A stretch of 64,000 nt of DNA from Microvirga sesbaniae (GTDB taxonomy: Bacteria > Pseudomonadota > Alphaproteobacteria > Rhizobiales > Beijerinckiaceae). Positions within the stretch are counted from its first letter, which is position 1, and the number at the start of each line of letters is the position of its first letter. A program made the position numbers and the translations under genes. Positions 51,286 to 59,994 of this stretch are shown here, one piece after another. Location of the stretch: positions 259,490 through 323,489 of the forward strand of contig NZ_JAMXFJ010000002.1 in assembly GCF_025460805.1 (NCBI RefSeq), written 5' to 3'. Under the pieces are notes generated by a model. It had not been told where the DNA came from. It did not search any database and saw nothing but the letters and a program-made list of their open reading frames with translations.

Positions 51286-51813
51286 CTAGACAATGCCCTT
51301 CAGGGACTCGTCGTTGCGGCCGGTCTCACCCTTGTCCTTCCGGATGACGCTGATCGTCCCGTCGCCCTCGATATAGGCCTTCTTCACCTCGGAGCAGTGC
51401 TCGATGCCCTGCTCCCGCAACTGGCTGGTGAGCTCCTCCGTGGTGATCATCTCCTGCCGCATGTTCTTCGGCAGCATCTTGCCGTTCTCGATCAGCAGCA
51501 GCGGCGACGGCCGCACGAAACGCTGGAAGGCCGGGAAGTGGAAGCCGAGCCAATCGATGGCGTAGTTCCAGAACACGATGGTGAGGACGAGAAGACCGCC
51601 CTCGGTAATCGACTTGTACTCGTTCGCCATCGCGTTCTGGGCCGCATCGGCGATGAGGACGATCACGAGAAGATCCGCGACCCCGATCACGCCGGTCTGC
51701 CGCTTGAGCAGGAAGCGCAGGATCAGGAACAGCATGATGTAGGTCATCGTCCCGCGCAGGATGATCTCGGGGATCGAGTGAACCGGGATGAACATCTCCT
51801 GCCAGTTGATCAT
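51286..51813 (-). CDS. DUF421 (YetF/YcaP-type) membrane protein
   Basis: 175 residues. Three N-terminal helices (TMTYIMLFLILRFLLKRQ, GVADLLVIVLIADAAQNAM, EGGLLVLTIVFWNYAIDWL) then a cytoplasmic domain with PSPLLLIENGKMLPKNMRQE and the conserved SQLREQGIEHCSEVKKAYIE, characteristic of DUF421. Role unknown; some members affect spore germination or stress in other bacteria. It lies at the end of the caa3 oxidase gene series but with a 25-base gap, so it may be co-transcribed. Confidence 0.85.
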   Translation of the reverse strand: MINWQEMFIPVHSIPEIILRGTMTYIMLFLILRFLLKRQTGVIGVADLLVIVLIADAAQNAMANEYKSITEGGLLVLTIVFWNYAIDWLGFHFPAFQRFVRPSPLLLIENGKMLPKNMRQEMITTEELTSQLREQGIEHCSEVKKAYIEGDGTISVIRKDKGETGRNDESLKGIV

Positions 51814-51838
51814 GGTCGGACCTCGCGTGTCGGGCGCC

Positions 51839-52195
51839 TCAGGCGCAGGCCGGAAGGATGAGGGCGGGAAGCCCCTGCCACAGGATGGCGATCAGCGAGA
51901 GCCCGCCGATCAGCGCTCCCGCCTGGGTCATGAACCGGTCCGCCGGAGCCGCCTGCCCGCTCATTCGCCTCTGAGTCCGCAGTGACCAGGAGAGCGCGGC
52001 GGCGGCGGCCAGGAAGGCCGCGAATGTCGTGATAAGGATGACGGCCTGCACGGCTCCGGTCCCGAGGAGCGTCGCGTCGGCCCGGTCGAGGCCGCAGAGG
52101 GTCGACGTCGCCCCGTAGATGACGGTGAACTGGACCGCCCATGCGAGGAGCCCGGCCAGCATCAGCGCAACCTGTCCCGTCCGCCGCCGGGTCAT
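51839..52195 (-). CDS. small membrane protein of the caa3 oxidase operon
   Basis: 118 residues, no recognised family. Three hydrophobic segments: VALMLAGLLAWAVQFTVIYG, AVQAVILITTFAAFLAAAAA and ALIGGLSLIAILWQGLPALI. One Cys follows helix 1 (STLCGLDRAD). It begins one base after the fused subunit I+III stop, so it is translated with the oxidase and may be an accessory or assembly subunit. Similar small proteins with a W-x-x-QF-x-VIYG helix occur in other alternative-complex-III/caa3 clusters, from memory. Confidence 0.65.
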   Translation of the reverse strand: MTRRRTGQVALMLAGLLAWAVQFTVIYGATSTLCGLDRADATLLGTGAVQAVILITTFAAFLAAAAALSWSLRTQRRMSGQAAPADRFMTQAGALIGGLSLIAILWQGLPALILPACA

Positions 52196-52196
52196 G

Positions 52197-54764
52197 CTAC
52201 AGCCCTCCGATCAGGCGCGGGAAGCCGTGGACGACTGCCAGGCCGACCAAGCCCTGGCCGACCGTGTAGGACCAGAACAGCATCGTGTTGTCGAAGGTGG
52301 TGCGGCGGATGCTGTCGAGCCGGCCGGCGAGCCAGCGGGCAATGGTGTAGAGCCCCATGACGAGCGTCGTCAGGACGAAGAAGATCTGCAGGGACACGAT
52401 GGCGTAGACCGCCGCCCCGTAGGCATGGGTCGAGGGGCTCAGGCCCGTCCGCCATTGCGCCCACAGGTCCGTCGCGGACGCGCCGGACACGAGCAGGAGC
52501 GCCGCCGCGATCAGGATCGGCACGGATCGCGGGCTGCGGCGGTCGTCGCCCCTCAGGATGCGGCTGGCCATGGCGATCAGCGCGGCGCTGGCGAGATAGA
52601 GCATGGCCGAGGCGACGGGCCAGAGCCGTTCCGGCAGGTCGACGCCGCGCGGCGGCCACGCGCCGGGATTCACGAGCCACAGGAACAGGTAGGAGAAGAT
52701 AAGGCAGGTGAACACCATGCCGTACACCACCATGAGGACGATCATCGCCCACCAGGAATGGTTCATCGGGCCGGTGACATAGACCGGCACCACGATGCCG
52801 CCGCCGATGTGGGCGGGCGGGCGGACGGGGCCGGGGTCGGTCTCCCACAGCCACCAGATCACGCAACCGACCGCGAGCACGCCGCAGACCACGGACAGCA
52901 TGACCAACTTCACGGTCAGCAGCAGGAAGAAAGCCGCCGTGAACAATGCGGCGAGGACCGGCTGCCAGCCGGGGCCCGGGATCTGCAGGATGTATTGCGG
53001 CGTCGCATCGAACGGGCTCGTGACCAGCGCCTCGCGCCCGCCGGTCGCGGTGCCCGGCAGGTAGTAGCGTCCGTCTTCCACGTCCTTCGGCAGGTTCGGC
53101 TGATCCCACAGCGGATCGCGGCTGACGACCGCCGGGATGCTGCGCGTCGCGTAATTGCCGTTCGGAAGCCACTCGAGCGTCCCGGCGTTCCAGACATTGC
53201 CCGCATTGTCCTCGCCGGCGAAGCGGAAGTTGCGCGCCAGATCGACGAGGAAGACCGCGACGCCCGCGGCGATCATGAACGCCCCGACGGTGGAGACCAG
53301 GTTGAGCGCGTCCCATCCCATGCCGACCGGATAGGTATAGACGCGCCGGGGCATGCCGATGAGGCCGGTGACGTGCATCGGCAGGAACGTCACGTTCACG
53401 CCGAGGAACATGAGGCCGAACACCCAGCGCCCGAGCCGTTCGGACAAGGCGCGTTTGCTCGCCACCGGCACCCAGTAATAGAAGGCGGCGAAGAGCGGGA
53501 ACACCATGCCGCCGATGAGCACGTAGTGCAGATGCGCCACGACGAAATAGCTGTCGTGGGCTTGCCAGTCGAACGGCGCCATGGCGACCATCACGCCCGT
53601 GAGACCGCCAAGCGTGAAGATGAACAGGAACCCGATGACGAAAAGCGACGGCGTGGTGAGCTTCATGCGCCCGGACGCGATGGTGGCGATCCAGGCGAAG
53701 ACCTGGATGCCGCTCGGCACCGCCACGGCCGTGCTGGCCGCCGAGAAGAAGCTCAAGGACATCTTCGGCAGGCCGGTGGCGAACATGTGGTGCACCCACA
53801 GGCCGAAGGAGAGGAAGCCCGTGGCGATGAGCGCCAGCACGACCAGCCGGTAGCCGACGAGGGGCGTCTGCGCCATGGCGGGCACGATCATCGACACCAT
53901 GCCGGTCGCCGGCAGGAAGATGATGTAGACCTCCGGGTGGCCGAAGAACCAGAACAGGTGCTGCCACAACAGCGGATCCCCGCCCCGCTCGGCGATGAAG
54001 AACGGCCAGTCGAAGGCGCGCTCCATCTCGAGCAGCAGCGTGCCCAGGATGATCGCCGGAAAGCCGATGACGATCATCACGGCGAAGACGAGCATGGCCC
54101 AGGAATAGACCGGCAGCTTGTCGAGGCTCATGCCGACCGCCCGGGTCTTCATCACGCCCACGATGATCTCGATGGCGCCCGCGATGGCCGAGATCTCGAT
54201 GAAGCCGATGCCCAGAAGCCACCAGTCGGCGTTCTCGGCGGGCGAGTACTTGCTGCCGGTGAGCGGCGGATACATGAACCAGCCGCCATCGGGCGACAAC
54301 CCGAAGAAGATCGTGCCGAAGAACACGAGGCCGCCGACGAAATAGGCCCAGAAGGCATAGGCCGACAGGCGCGGGAACGGCAGGTCGCGGGCCGCCTGCA
54401 TGTTGGGCAGAAGATAGACGCTCGCGGCCTCCACGGCCGGCACCGCGAAGAGGAACATCATCACCGTGCCGTGCATGGTGAAGAGCTGGTTGTAGAGATC
54501 GTGCCCGACAAGATCGCTTTCCGGAGCCGCGAGCTGCGCCCGCATGATCAGAGCGAGGATGCCGGCCAGGATAAAGAACAGGAACGCCGTCGCGACATAC
54601 CACAGGCCCACATAGGTGTTGTTGACCGCCGTGATGAAGCTGAGGCCGCGGGGAGCCTTCCAGGCCTTCTCCAGCGCCTCGAACTCACCGTCCGGGCGCG
54701 GCAGCGGATTGGGACGATCGGGCTCCTGCGGGGAGAAGGCGCCGGGGCGCTCGGGCAGGTTCAT
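52197..54764 (-). CDS. ctaD: cytochrome c oxidase subunits I and III fused (caa3 type)
   Basis: 855 residues. Residues about 40-560 are subunit I with all ligands: His98 (FTMHGTVMM), FFGHPEVYIIFLP with the His-Tyr pair, LWVHHMFATG and VAHLHYVLIG. Residues about 600-855 are subunit III-like with helices from ALFTAAFFLLLTVKLVMLSV, MNHSWWAMIVLMVVYGMVFT and a late YTIARWLAGRL region. In the operon at 25 kb the same parts are separate genes. The start overlaps the coxB stop (ATGA). The enzyme reduces oxygen and probably receives electrons from alternative complex III encoded nearby. Confidence 0.92.
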   Translation of the reverse strand: MNLPERPGAFSPQEPDRPNPLPRPDGEFEALEKAWKAPRGLSFITAVNNTYVGLWYVATAFLFFILAGILALIMRAQLAAPESDLVGHDLYNQLFTMHGTVMMFLFAVPAVEAASVYLLPNMQAARDLPFPRLSAYAFWAYFVGGLVFFGTIFFGLSPDGGWFMYPPLTGSKYSPAENADWWLLGIGFIEISAIAGAIEIIVGVMKTRAVGMSLDKLPVYSWAMLVFAVMIVIGFPAIILGTLLLEMERAFDWPFFIAERGGDPLLWQHLFWFFGHPEVYIIFLPATGMVSMIVPAMAQTPLVGYRLVVLALIATGFLSFGLWVHHMFATGLPKMSLSFFSAASTAVAVPSGIQVFAWIATIASGRMKLTTPSLFVIGFLFIFTLGGLTGVMVAMAPFDWQAHDSYFVVAHLHYVLIGGMVFPLFAAFYYWVPVASKRALSERLGRWVFGLMFLGVNVTFLPMHVTGLIGMPRRVYTYPVGMGWDALNLVSTVGAFMIAAGVAVFLVDLARNFRFAGEDNAGNVWNAGTLEWLPNGNYATRSIPAVVSRDPLWDQPNLPKDVEDGRYYLPGTATGGREALVTSPFDATPQYILQIPGPGWQPVLAALFTAAFFLLLTVKLVMLSVVCGVLAVGCVIWWLWETDPGPVRPPAHIGGGIVVPVYVTGPMNHSWWAMIVLMVVYGMVFTCLIFSYLFLWLVNPGAWPPRGVDLPERLWPVASAMLYLASAALIAMASRILRGDDRRSPRSVPILIAAALLLVSGASATDLWAQWRTGLSPSTHAYGAAVYAIVSLQIFFVLTTLVMGLYTIARWLAGRLDSIRRTTFDNTMLFWSYTVGQGLVGLAVVHGFPRLIGGL

Positions 54765-55789
54765 TTCAGGCTCTCCAGATACCCGGCCAGCGCCCTGAGG
54801 TCCTCGCCCGTGAACGACCCATAGGACGGCATCCTGACGCCCGGCTTGATGTGCTGCGTGTTGGCGATCCAGCCGGCGAGGGTCCCGACATTGTTCGGGA
54901 ACTGGCCCGCCCCGATGGTGCGGCGGCTGCCCACATGGGTCAGGTCGGGCCCGAACGCCCCGTCGGCCTCCGTCCCGCGCACCTCATGGCAGGAGCCGCA
55001 TCCACCGGCGCGGAACAGCGCCCGGCCCCGCGCCAGGTCCGGCAGGTCCGGTTCCCGGGCGGGCTTCGCCTGTCCGTCGCGCCAGTCCGCGAAGGCGTCG
55101 GGCTCCAGCGCCACCACGTCGAAGGCCATGCGGGCATGCTGGTCGCCGCAGAACTCGGCGCAGACGCCGCGATAGATTCCCGGCCGCTCGGCCGTGAAAG
55201 TGAGGCGGTTGACGCGCCCCGGAATCATGTCGATCTTGCCGCCGAAATTCGGGATCCAGAAGCTGTGGATCACGTCGGCGGCGGTGACCGACACCGTCAC
55301 CGGGCGGCCGACGGGAACGACGAGCTCGTTCGCCGTGGCGAACGCGGCCCTCTCCTGATCGGCGGGATATGTCACCCGCCACCAGTATTGCTCGCCGATC
55401 ACCTCGACGGGGAGCGCGCCCGGCCTCGGCATGTCCGTGTCGCGCATGACGATCAGCCCATAGGGCAGAAGGCCGGACAGAACCACGATGGGAAAGGCGA
55501 GCCCGCCGATGACCACGGTCCTGCGGCTTCCGAGCCAGGCCCGCCGCTCGGGGGCGGCGAAGATCGCATAGAGCAGGAGCCCGGTGACGAGAAGAAAGAT
55601 CAGGCAGCCGCCCGCCGTCATGACGAGGGCAAGCCGGTAGATCCGGAGCGCATCGCCGCCGGCCGGATCGAGCGCCGACTGGATCCCGTCGCAGCCCATG
55701 AGGGCGAGCGCGCTCGCGCCGAGAGCCGCACGCGCCGTCGCGGTGCGCAGCCGCCCCGCAGGGCCCTGCCGTGTCGCTTCGAGATCCAT
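54761..55789 (-). CDS. coxB: cytochrome c oxidase subunit II with C-terminal heme-c domain (caa3 type)
   Basis: 342 residues from ATG 55789; the open frame further upstream is antisense to ctaG. An N-terminal lipobox (ASALALMGCDG) predicts a lipoprotein. Two membrane helices follow, then the CuA domain with DVIHSFWIPNFGGKIDMIPG and CAEFCGDQHARM. The C-terminal class I cytochrome c has CGSCHEV for heme and a Met axial ligand probably in GVRMPSYG. The attached cytochrome makes this a caa3 oxidase. Divergent from ctaG with 45 bases between. Confidence 0.92.
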   Translation of the reverse strand: MDLEATRQGPAGRLRTATARAALGASALALMGCDGIQSALDPAGGDALRIYRLALVMTAGGCLIFLLVTGLLLYAIFAAPERRAWLGSRRTVVIGGLAFPIVVLSGLLPYGLIVMRDTDMPRPGALPVEVIGEQYWWRVTYPADQERAAFATANELVVPVGRPVTVSVTAADVIHSFWIPNFGGKIDMIPGRVNRLTFTAERPGIYRGVCAEFCGDQHARMAFDVVALEPDAFADWRDGQAKPAREPDLPDLARGRALFRAGGCGSCHEVRGTEADGAFGPDLTHVGSRRTIGAGQFPNNVGTLAGWIANTQHIKPGVRMPSYGSFTGEDLRALAGYLESLK

Positions 55790-55834
55790 CCGCCCTACAT
55801 GGGTGCTGCATGCCCTGAACGGATAAGCTTGGCC

Positions 55835-56818
55835 GTGAGACTTGGTTCCCGCGAAACGTCCTGCCGGAAATGGCCGAACACGGCCTCGAGCCTCCTTCCC
55901 GCTGCGGCCGCGCTCCTGCCCGGCGGCCCCGCCCTCGCCCATGGCACGGCGCCTCACGGCCCGGGCGATCTCTGGCATTCCTGGTCGGCCGACCCTCTCG
56001 TCACGATCCCCCTTGCCGCTTCGAGCCTGGTGTTCGTCCTCGGCGCACGGCGCCTGCGCTGCCGGTTCGGCCGGTTCCTGCCGGGATTCGGCTCGGCCCA
56101 GATCCTCTGCTTCGCCGCGGGCATTTTCGTGCTGGCGGTCGCGCTCCTCTCTCCGCTGGAAGGGTTGTCCAAGCCGCTCCTGTCGGCCCACATGGTGCAG
56201 CACATCCTCCTGATCGCCGTGGCGCCGCCTCTGCTGGTGCTCGGCAAGCCGGAAGTGCCGTGGCTCTGGGCCCTGCCCGTGCCGTGGCGGCGCGGGCTGG
56301 CGCGCAGCGGGCCCATGAGATCGGTGCTCTCCGTGCTCGCGCCCTGCGCACGTCCGATCCCGGCCGCGACGATCCACATGGCGACCCTGTGGATCTGGCA
56401 CAGCCCGGCGCTCTTCGACGCCGCCGTCGCGTCGGACCGGCTGCATTGGCTCGAGCACCTTCTCTTCTTCGTCACCGCGCTCCTGTTCTGGCGTGGAATC
56501 ATCAAGGCCCGGTCGGGACGCCAGGGGGCGGCGGCCGCCCTGATCGCGTGTTTCGTCACGCTGCTGCAGAGCGGCCTCCTGAGCGCCCTCCTCAGCTTCG
56601 CCCGCGAAGCGCTCTATCACGCGCCGGACACCGCCGCCTGGGGCCTGAGCGCCCTGGAGGACCAGCAGCTCGCCGGCGCGATCATGTCCCTTCCCATGTG
56701 CGGCATCTATCTCATGGCCGGCCTGGTCATGGCCCTCCGGCTCGTGACGGCGCCCGGCCGGGAACGGAGACCGCGCCCGCCGGTTGCCCCGTCGAATCTT
56801 CTCAAGCAGAGCCCATGA
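55835..56818 (+). CDS. ctaG: cytochrome c oxidase assembly protein, CtaG_caa3 family
   Basis: 327 residues if GTG 55835 is used; the start is uncertain. After a signal-like helix come HGTAPHGPGDLWHSWSADPL and about seven membrane helices. Conserved His/Met sites include HMVQHILLIAVAPPLLVLGK, TIHMATLWIWHSPALFDAA, and LHWLEHLLFFVTALLFW, matching the caa3_CtaG family that helps CuA/CuB insertion. It is unrelated to the Cox11-type CtaG. Coupled by an ATGA overlap to the downstream cytochrome c gene. Confidence 0.85.
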   Translation: MRLGSRETSCRKWPNTASSLLPAAAALLPGGPALAHGTAPHGPGDLWHSWSADPLVTIPLAASSLVFVLGARRLRCRFGRFLPGFGSAQILCFAAGIFVLAVALLSPLEGLSKPLLSAHMVQHILLIAVAPPLLVLGKPEVPWLWALPVPWRRGLARSGPMRSVLSVLAPCARPIPAATIHMATLWIWHSPALFDAAVASDRLHWLEHLLFFVTALLFWRGIIKARSGRQGAAAALIACFVTLLQSGLLSALLSFAREALYHAPDTAAWGLSALEDQQLAGAIMSLPMCGIYLMAGLVMALRLVTAPGRERRPRPPVAPSNLLKQSP

Positions 56819-57357
56819 CCCGGCGCGCCCTGACCGCTCTTTCGCTCCTCCCGATCCTGGCCGGAATCGCCGCCTGCGGCGAGCCGCAGAGCGGGGCCGT
56901 CATGACGATCGCAGGCGGCGAGCCCGAGCGGGGACGCGCTCTGATCCAGGCCTATGGCTGCGGCACGTGCCACGCGATCGACGGCGTCAGGGGCGCACGA
57001 GGCCGAGTGGGACCGGCGCTGAAGGATTATGCCCGACAGCACCTTCTCGCCGGCTTCCTGCCGAACACCCCGCCGAACCTGATCGCCTGGCTGGTCGACC
57101 CCGTCGCCCTGAAGCCCCGCACCGGCATGCCGGCTCAAGGGTTGACGGAGACGGAGGCGCGCCACATCGCGAGCTATCTTTACAGCCTCGGCGACGGCGG
57201 GGCGCCGGTCTATCCGCCCGATCCCCCGCTCCCGCTCGGTGGGCAAGGGAACACGGCGATCGATCTCCCGCGGCCGGCCGCCGATCCGGCCGAGACGCAG
57301 CCCCGCACGCGCCGGCTCGTGCCGAACCGACCCATCGGCCCCGACGCCAAGACCTAG
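56815..57357 (+). CDS. lipoprotein c-type cytochrome
   Basis: 180 residues from ATG 56815, overlapping ctaG. Lipobox-like LAGIAACGE at the end of the signal sequence implies a membrane-anchored periplasmic protein. One heme-binding site, YGCGTCHAID, with axial Met likely in PRTGMPAQGLTETEA. The tail after residue 125 is Pro-rich and disordered. A small class I cytochrome c encoded with an oxidase and alternative complex III may shuttle electrons between them. Confidence 0.85.
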   Translation: MTRRALTALSLLPILAGIAACGEPQSGAVMTIAGGEPERGRALIQAYGCGTCHAIDGVRGARGRVGPALKDYARQHLLAGFLPNTPPNLIAWLVDPVALKPRTGMPAQGLTETEARHIASYLYSLGDGGAPVYPPDPPLPLGGQGNTAIDLPRPAADPAETQPRTRRLVPNRPIGPDAKT

Positions 57358-57366
57358 ATCATTTTT

Positions 57367-57390
57367 CGGTGAACCGGATCCGGTTCACCG
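57367..57390. repeat. 24-base perfect palindrome after the cytochrome c gene
   Basis: Centre GAACCGGATCCGGTTC, extended four bases each side by CGGT/ACCG. It begins 9 bases after the stop codon. It resembles the element at 12835-12875 (family C). It could act as a terminator hairpin. Confidence 0.75.
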
Positions 57391-57447
57391 GCAAACAATG
57401 CGGCGAGCGCATCGGACAATCGGGAGAGCCGTCGCTCCCCGCGACGT

Positions 57448-57966
57448 CATCACCGGGCTCGTCCCGGTGATCCCGATACGGTGAGGCTCGGCGCTTGTCT
57501 TCATCGGGATGGCCGGCAAGAGGCGGATGATGACCGGCCGGCCGTGACGTGGGGAGGCTATCACCACCCGCTCACACCACCCTCCCACGTCATCACCGGG
57601 CTTGTCCCGGTGATCCCGCTTCTGAGAGGCGCCGCGCCTTTCCGATCGGGATGGCCGGCACAAGGCCGGCCATGACGTGGGGAGGGTGGCGGGAAGGGCG
57701 GAGGGTGCCATGACGCCGGAGGGTGTTCGCACCGGGTCACACACACACACCATGTCATCACCGGCCTTGTGCCGGTGATCCCCATGGTGTGGAACGCCGC
57801 ACCTCACCGGATCGAGATGGCCGGCACAAGGCCGGCCATGACGTGGGGAGGGTGTCATCACCGGGCTTGTCCCGGTGATCCCGATAACGAAGAGCGCCGC
57901 GTTTCACCGCATCAGGATGGCCAGCAAGAGGCCGGCGATGACCGGCCGGCCATGACGTGGGAGGGC
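57448..57966. repeat. mosaic of two palindromic repeat types (family B), at least eight units
   Basis: Type 1 hairpins (CATCACCGGGCTTGTCCCGG, then TGATCCC) at 57448-57474, 57591-57617, 57756-57783 and 57856-57882. Type 2 hairpins (GATGGCCGGCACAAGGCCGG, then CCATGACGTGG) at about 57509-57553, 57649-57683, 57815-57847 and 57917-57961. The types alternate with 30-75 bases between. A (CA)n run lies at 57739-57751. No gene is present. A fragment shared with 10842-10862 (GATGACACGTCCGATGCTT) follows at 57987-58005. Confidence 0.85.
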
Positions 57967-58046
57967 GTCAGGAGGGCGTGAGTTCGATGACACGTCCGAT
58001 GCTTGAGGCCAAGAAGAGAGATGAGCCCCCGTGAGCGGACGCAGTT

Positions 58047-58997
58047 CTAAGGATCCGCGGCGGCTTCCTCGGCATAAGTGGGGCGAAGGCGCATCACGCC
58101 CCAGAAGACGGCGAACCAAACGGCCGCCGCGCCGAGGATGATGGCCAGATCGGCCCATGACGGATCCTTCTCGGGCTGGAGGATCCAGAGCGTGTGCGTG
58201 CCGTGGTACAGGAGCGCCAGCGCGCTTCCGGCGATCATGCCGGCCCTGCTGACCCCCGACGGCACCAGCACCAGGACGGCGGCCAGCATCAGCAGACAGG
58301 CTCCCTTGAGGAGAGCGAGGCTCCCGGCATCCGCTCGCCTCATGTACCACGCGGCGCCATCCGGCAGATTGGCCAGCCAGACGATGATGAACTGCGCGAA
58401 CCATGTCCACAGGGTCAGGAGCGCCATCGTGAGCAACGCCCGCTCCAGGCTCCTCATGCGCGCCGGCGAGGCAGGCTCCGGCCTGAGCAGCGTGACCAGG
58501 ATGGCGAGCGCGAGGGCGGCCAGAGCCTGGCTCAGTCCGAAGGCGAAGCCGAACAGGCTCGACCACCAATGCGGCTCCCGGGAGAGAACCCAGTCATAGG
58601 CCGCAAAGCTCATCATGGGCGTCAGGAGGGCGAGCCCGACGGCGCTCGCCCGGCGTACGTACGGCGTCCGGATCAGCCAGACAGCCAGGGCGGCGCAGAC
58701 CGACAGATAGACGGCGCTCCTCAGCAGGAAGAAGCCAGGGCTCAGGAAAGAGGCGCGCAGGGGCGGCAGGCCCGCCCGACCGCCGACCCAGGGGAAGATC
58801 TCGCCGAGGCCGAAAGCCAGCGGAAGACCAAGCAGGAGCAGCAGCGGCATCGTGAGGGCGGCGGCCTCCACCTCGGCTCGCACAGGGGCCAGCCAATGCT
58901 CGCTCATCACGTGGCCGATCATCAGCACCGCGAGGCTCCCCATGGCGAGCCCCGACAGGCCGATGAACGCGACATAGACGGCATCGGTCGGGCTCAT
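58047..58997 (-). CDS. actF: alternative complex III subunit ActF
   Basis: 316 residues with about ten membrane helices. MGSLAVLMIGHVMSEHWLAP and AAALTMPLLLLLGLPLAFGL start it; MSFAAYDWVLSREPHWWSSL is the characteristic stretch of the ActF family, as is TLWTWFAQFIIVWLANLPDG. ActF is the smaller NrfD-like quinone-side membrane subunit of alternative complex III, a quinol:cytochrome c oxidoreductase. Overlaps actE by 4 bases. Confidence 0.88.
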   Translation of the reverse strand: MSPTDAVYVAFIGLSGLAMGSLAVLMIGHVMSEHWLAPVRAEVEAAALTMPLLLLLGLPLAFGLGEIFPWVGGRAGLPPLRASFLSPGFFLLRSAVYLSVCAALAVWLIRTPYVRRASAVGLALLTPMMSFAAYDWVLSREPHWWSSLFGFAFGLSQALAALALAILVTLLRPEPASPARMRSLERALLTMALLTLWTWFAQFIIVWLANLPDGAAWYMRRADAGSLALLKGACLLMLAAVLVLVPSGVSRAGMIAGSALALLYHGTHTLWILQPEKDPSWADLAIILGAAAVWFAVFWGVMRLRPTYAEEAAADP

Positions 58998-59464
58998 GGG
59001 TTTTCCTCCAGACCCTGCAATCGCTTCACGTGGTGGGCGATCGCCCAGCGCTCCTCGGGCAGCACGCGGTCCGCGTAGGGAAACATCCGGCCCTTGCCGT
59101 GAGTGATCACCTGCACGATCTGCTCCGGCGACAGGCCGCGCAGGCGCTCCTCGCGATAGGATGGCGGCGGCGCGAAGCCGCGCGAGACGACCGTTCCGTC
59201 GCCGCGCCCGCCGATCCCGTGGCAGGGCGAGCAGAACACCCGGAACCGCTCCTCGCCCCGTGCCAGGAGTTGCGGCGTCGGTTCGGGCCCGGGCGGTTCG
59301 AGGGCCGCCTGCCGGGCGGCCGCTCCCCGGGCGATGGTGCCCGGCGGGAGCGCCTGATAGGGTCTCTGAACGGTCCGCGTGGACGCGACGGCATTCCGCT
59401 CCTCGGTGCCGGTATCGCAGGCTGCCAGGAGCCCTAGGCCGACGAGGCCGATCGCTAGCCGCAT
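58994..59464 (-). CDS. actE: alternative complex III monoheme cytochrome c subunit ActE
   Basis: 156 residues. Lipobox LGLLAACDTG. Single heme site FCSPCHGIGGRGDG, a distal Met in HGKGRMFPYADRV, and the ending EERWAIAHHVKRLQ. In alternative complex III ActE is the monoheme subunit thought to pass electrons to the downstream oxidase. The start overlaps the end of actD by 10 bases. Confidence 0.9.
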   Translation of the reverse strand: MRLAIGLVGLGLLAACDTGTEERNAVASTRTVQRPYQALPPGTIARGAAARQAALEPPGPEPTPQLLARGEERFRVFCSPCHGIGGRGDGTVVSRGFAPPPSYREERLRGLSPEQIVQVITHGKGRMFPYADRVLPEERWAIAHHVKRLQGLEENP

Positions 59465-59994
59465 GCGGGGACCTCGCGCACCATCATCGGTGACTGGGCT
59501 TCCAGGAATCCTCGGGTCTCGCCGTCCTCGAACAGCGGATCGTCGCCCAGGATGCAGAGGAAGAAGCGGTCGTTCGACGCCCGCTCGAAACCGTGCACGG
59601 CGAAGACGGGATGATGGAGCCGCGGCAGCCGCAGGATCAGAAGCAACCCGATCAGGGTCGCGGCCCCCGCCCAGAGGATCGCGACGATCAGGGTCGCCGG
59701 GATGAAGGCCGGCCAGCTGTCGAGGGGACGGCCGCCCACGTTCAGGGGATAATCGACGGCGTTCATCCAGTACTGGGCGGTGTATTGGAGACCGGCGCCG
59801 ATCAGGCCCGCCACGAAGGCGATCCAGGGAACGACGGTGGTGCGGACGCCGAGCTCCCCGGCGAGATCCGGCAGGGGGAACGGGCTGTAGGCATCGAGCC
59901 GCGTGTAGCCGGCGCGCTTCGCCGCCCTCACGGCCGCCAGAAGGGCGTCGGGCGTCTTGAATTCGGCCATGACGCCGTGGGGAGCCCGCGTCAT
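59455..59994 (-). CDS. actD: alternative complex III subunit ActD (DUF3341)
   Basis: 179 residues from ATG 59994, coupled to actC by ATGA. GVMAEFKTPDALLAAVRAAK followed by AGYTRLDAYSPFP is the DUF3341 start; two membrane helices follow (VVPWIAFVAGLIGAGLQYTA, PATLIVAILWAGAATLIGLL). The C-terminus ends in a soluble part with FFLCILGDDPLF. ActD is a structural membrane subunit of the complex. Confidence 0.9.
   Translation of the reverse strand: MTRAPHGVMAEFKTPDALLAAVRAAKRAGYTRLDAYSPFPLPDLAGELGVRTTVVPWIAFVAGLIGAGLQYTAQYWMNAVDYPLNVGGRPLDSWPAFIPATLIVAILWAGAATLIGLLLILRLPRLHHPVFAVHGFERASNDRFFLCILGDDPLFEDGETRGFLEAQSPMMVREVPACG

Noticed and set aside
52119..54824. 901-residue plus-strand open frame opposite the fused oxidase gene
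   Set aside because: Same antisense pattern; the minus strand has the complete subunit I+III.
57448..57966. CRISPR array
   Set aside because: Repeats are palindromic, of two alternating types, with irregular spacing of 30-75 bases and no unique spacers of constant length; no cas genes nearby.
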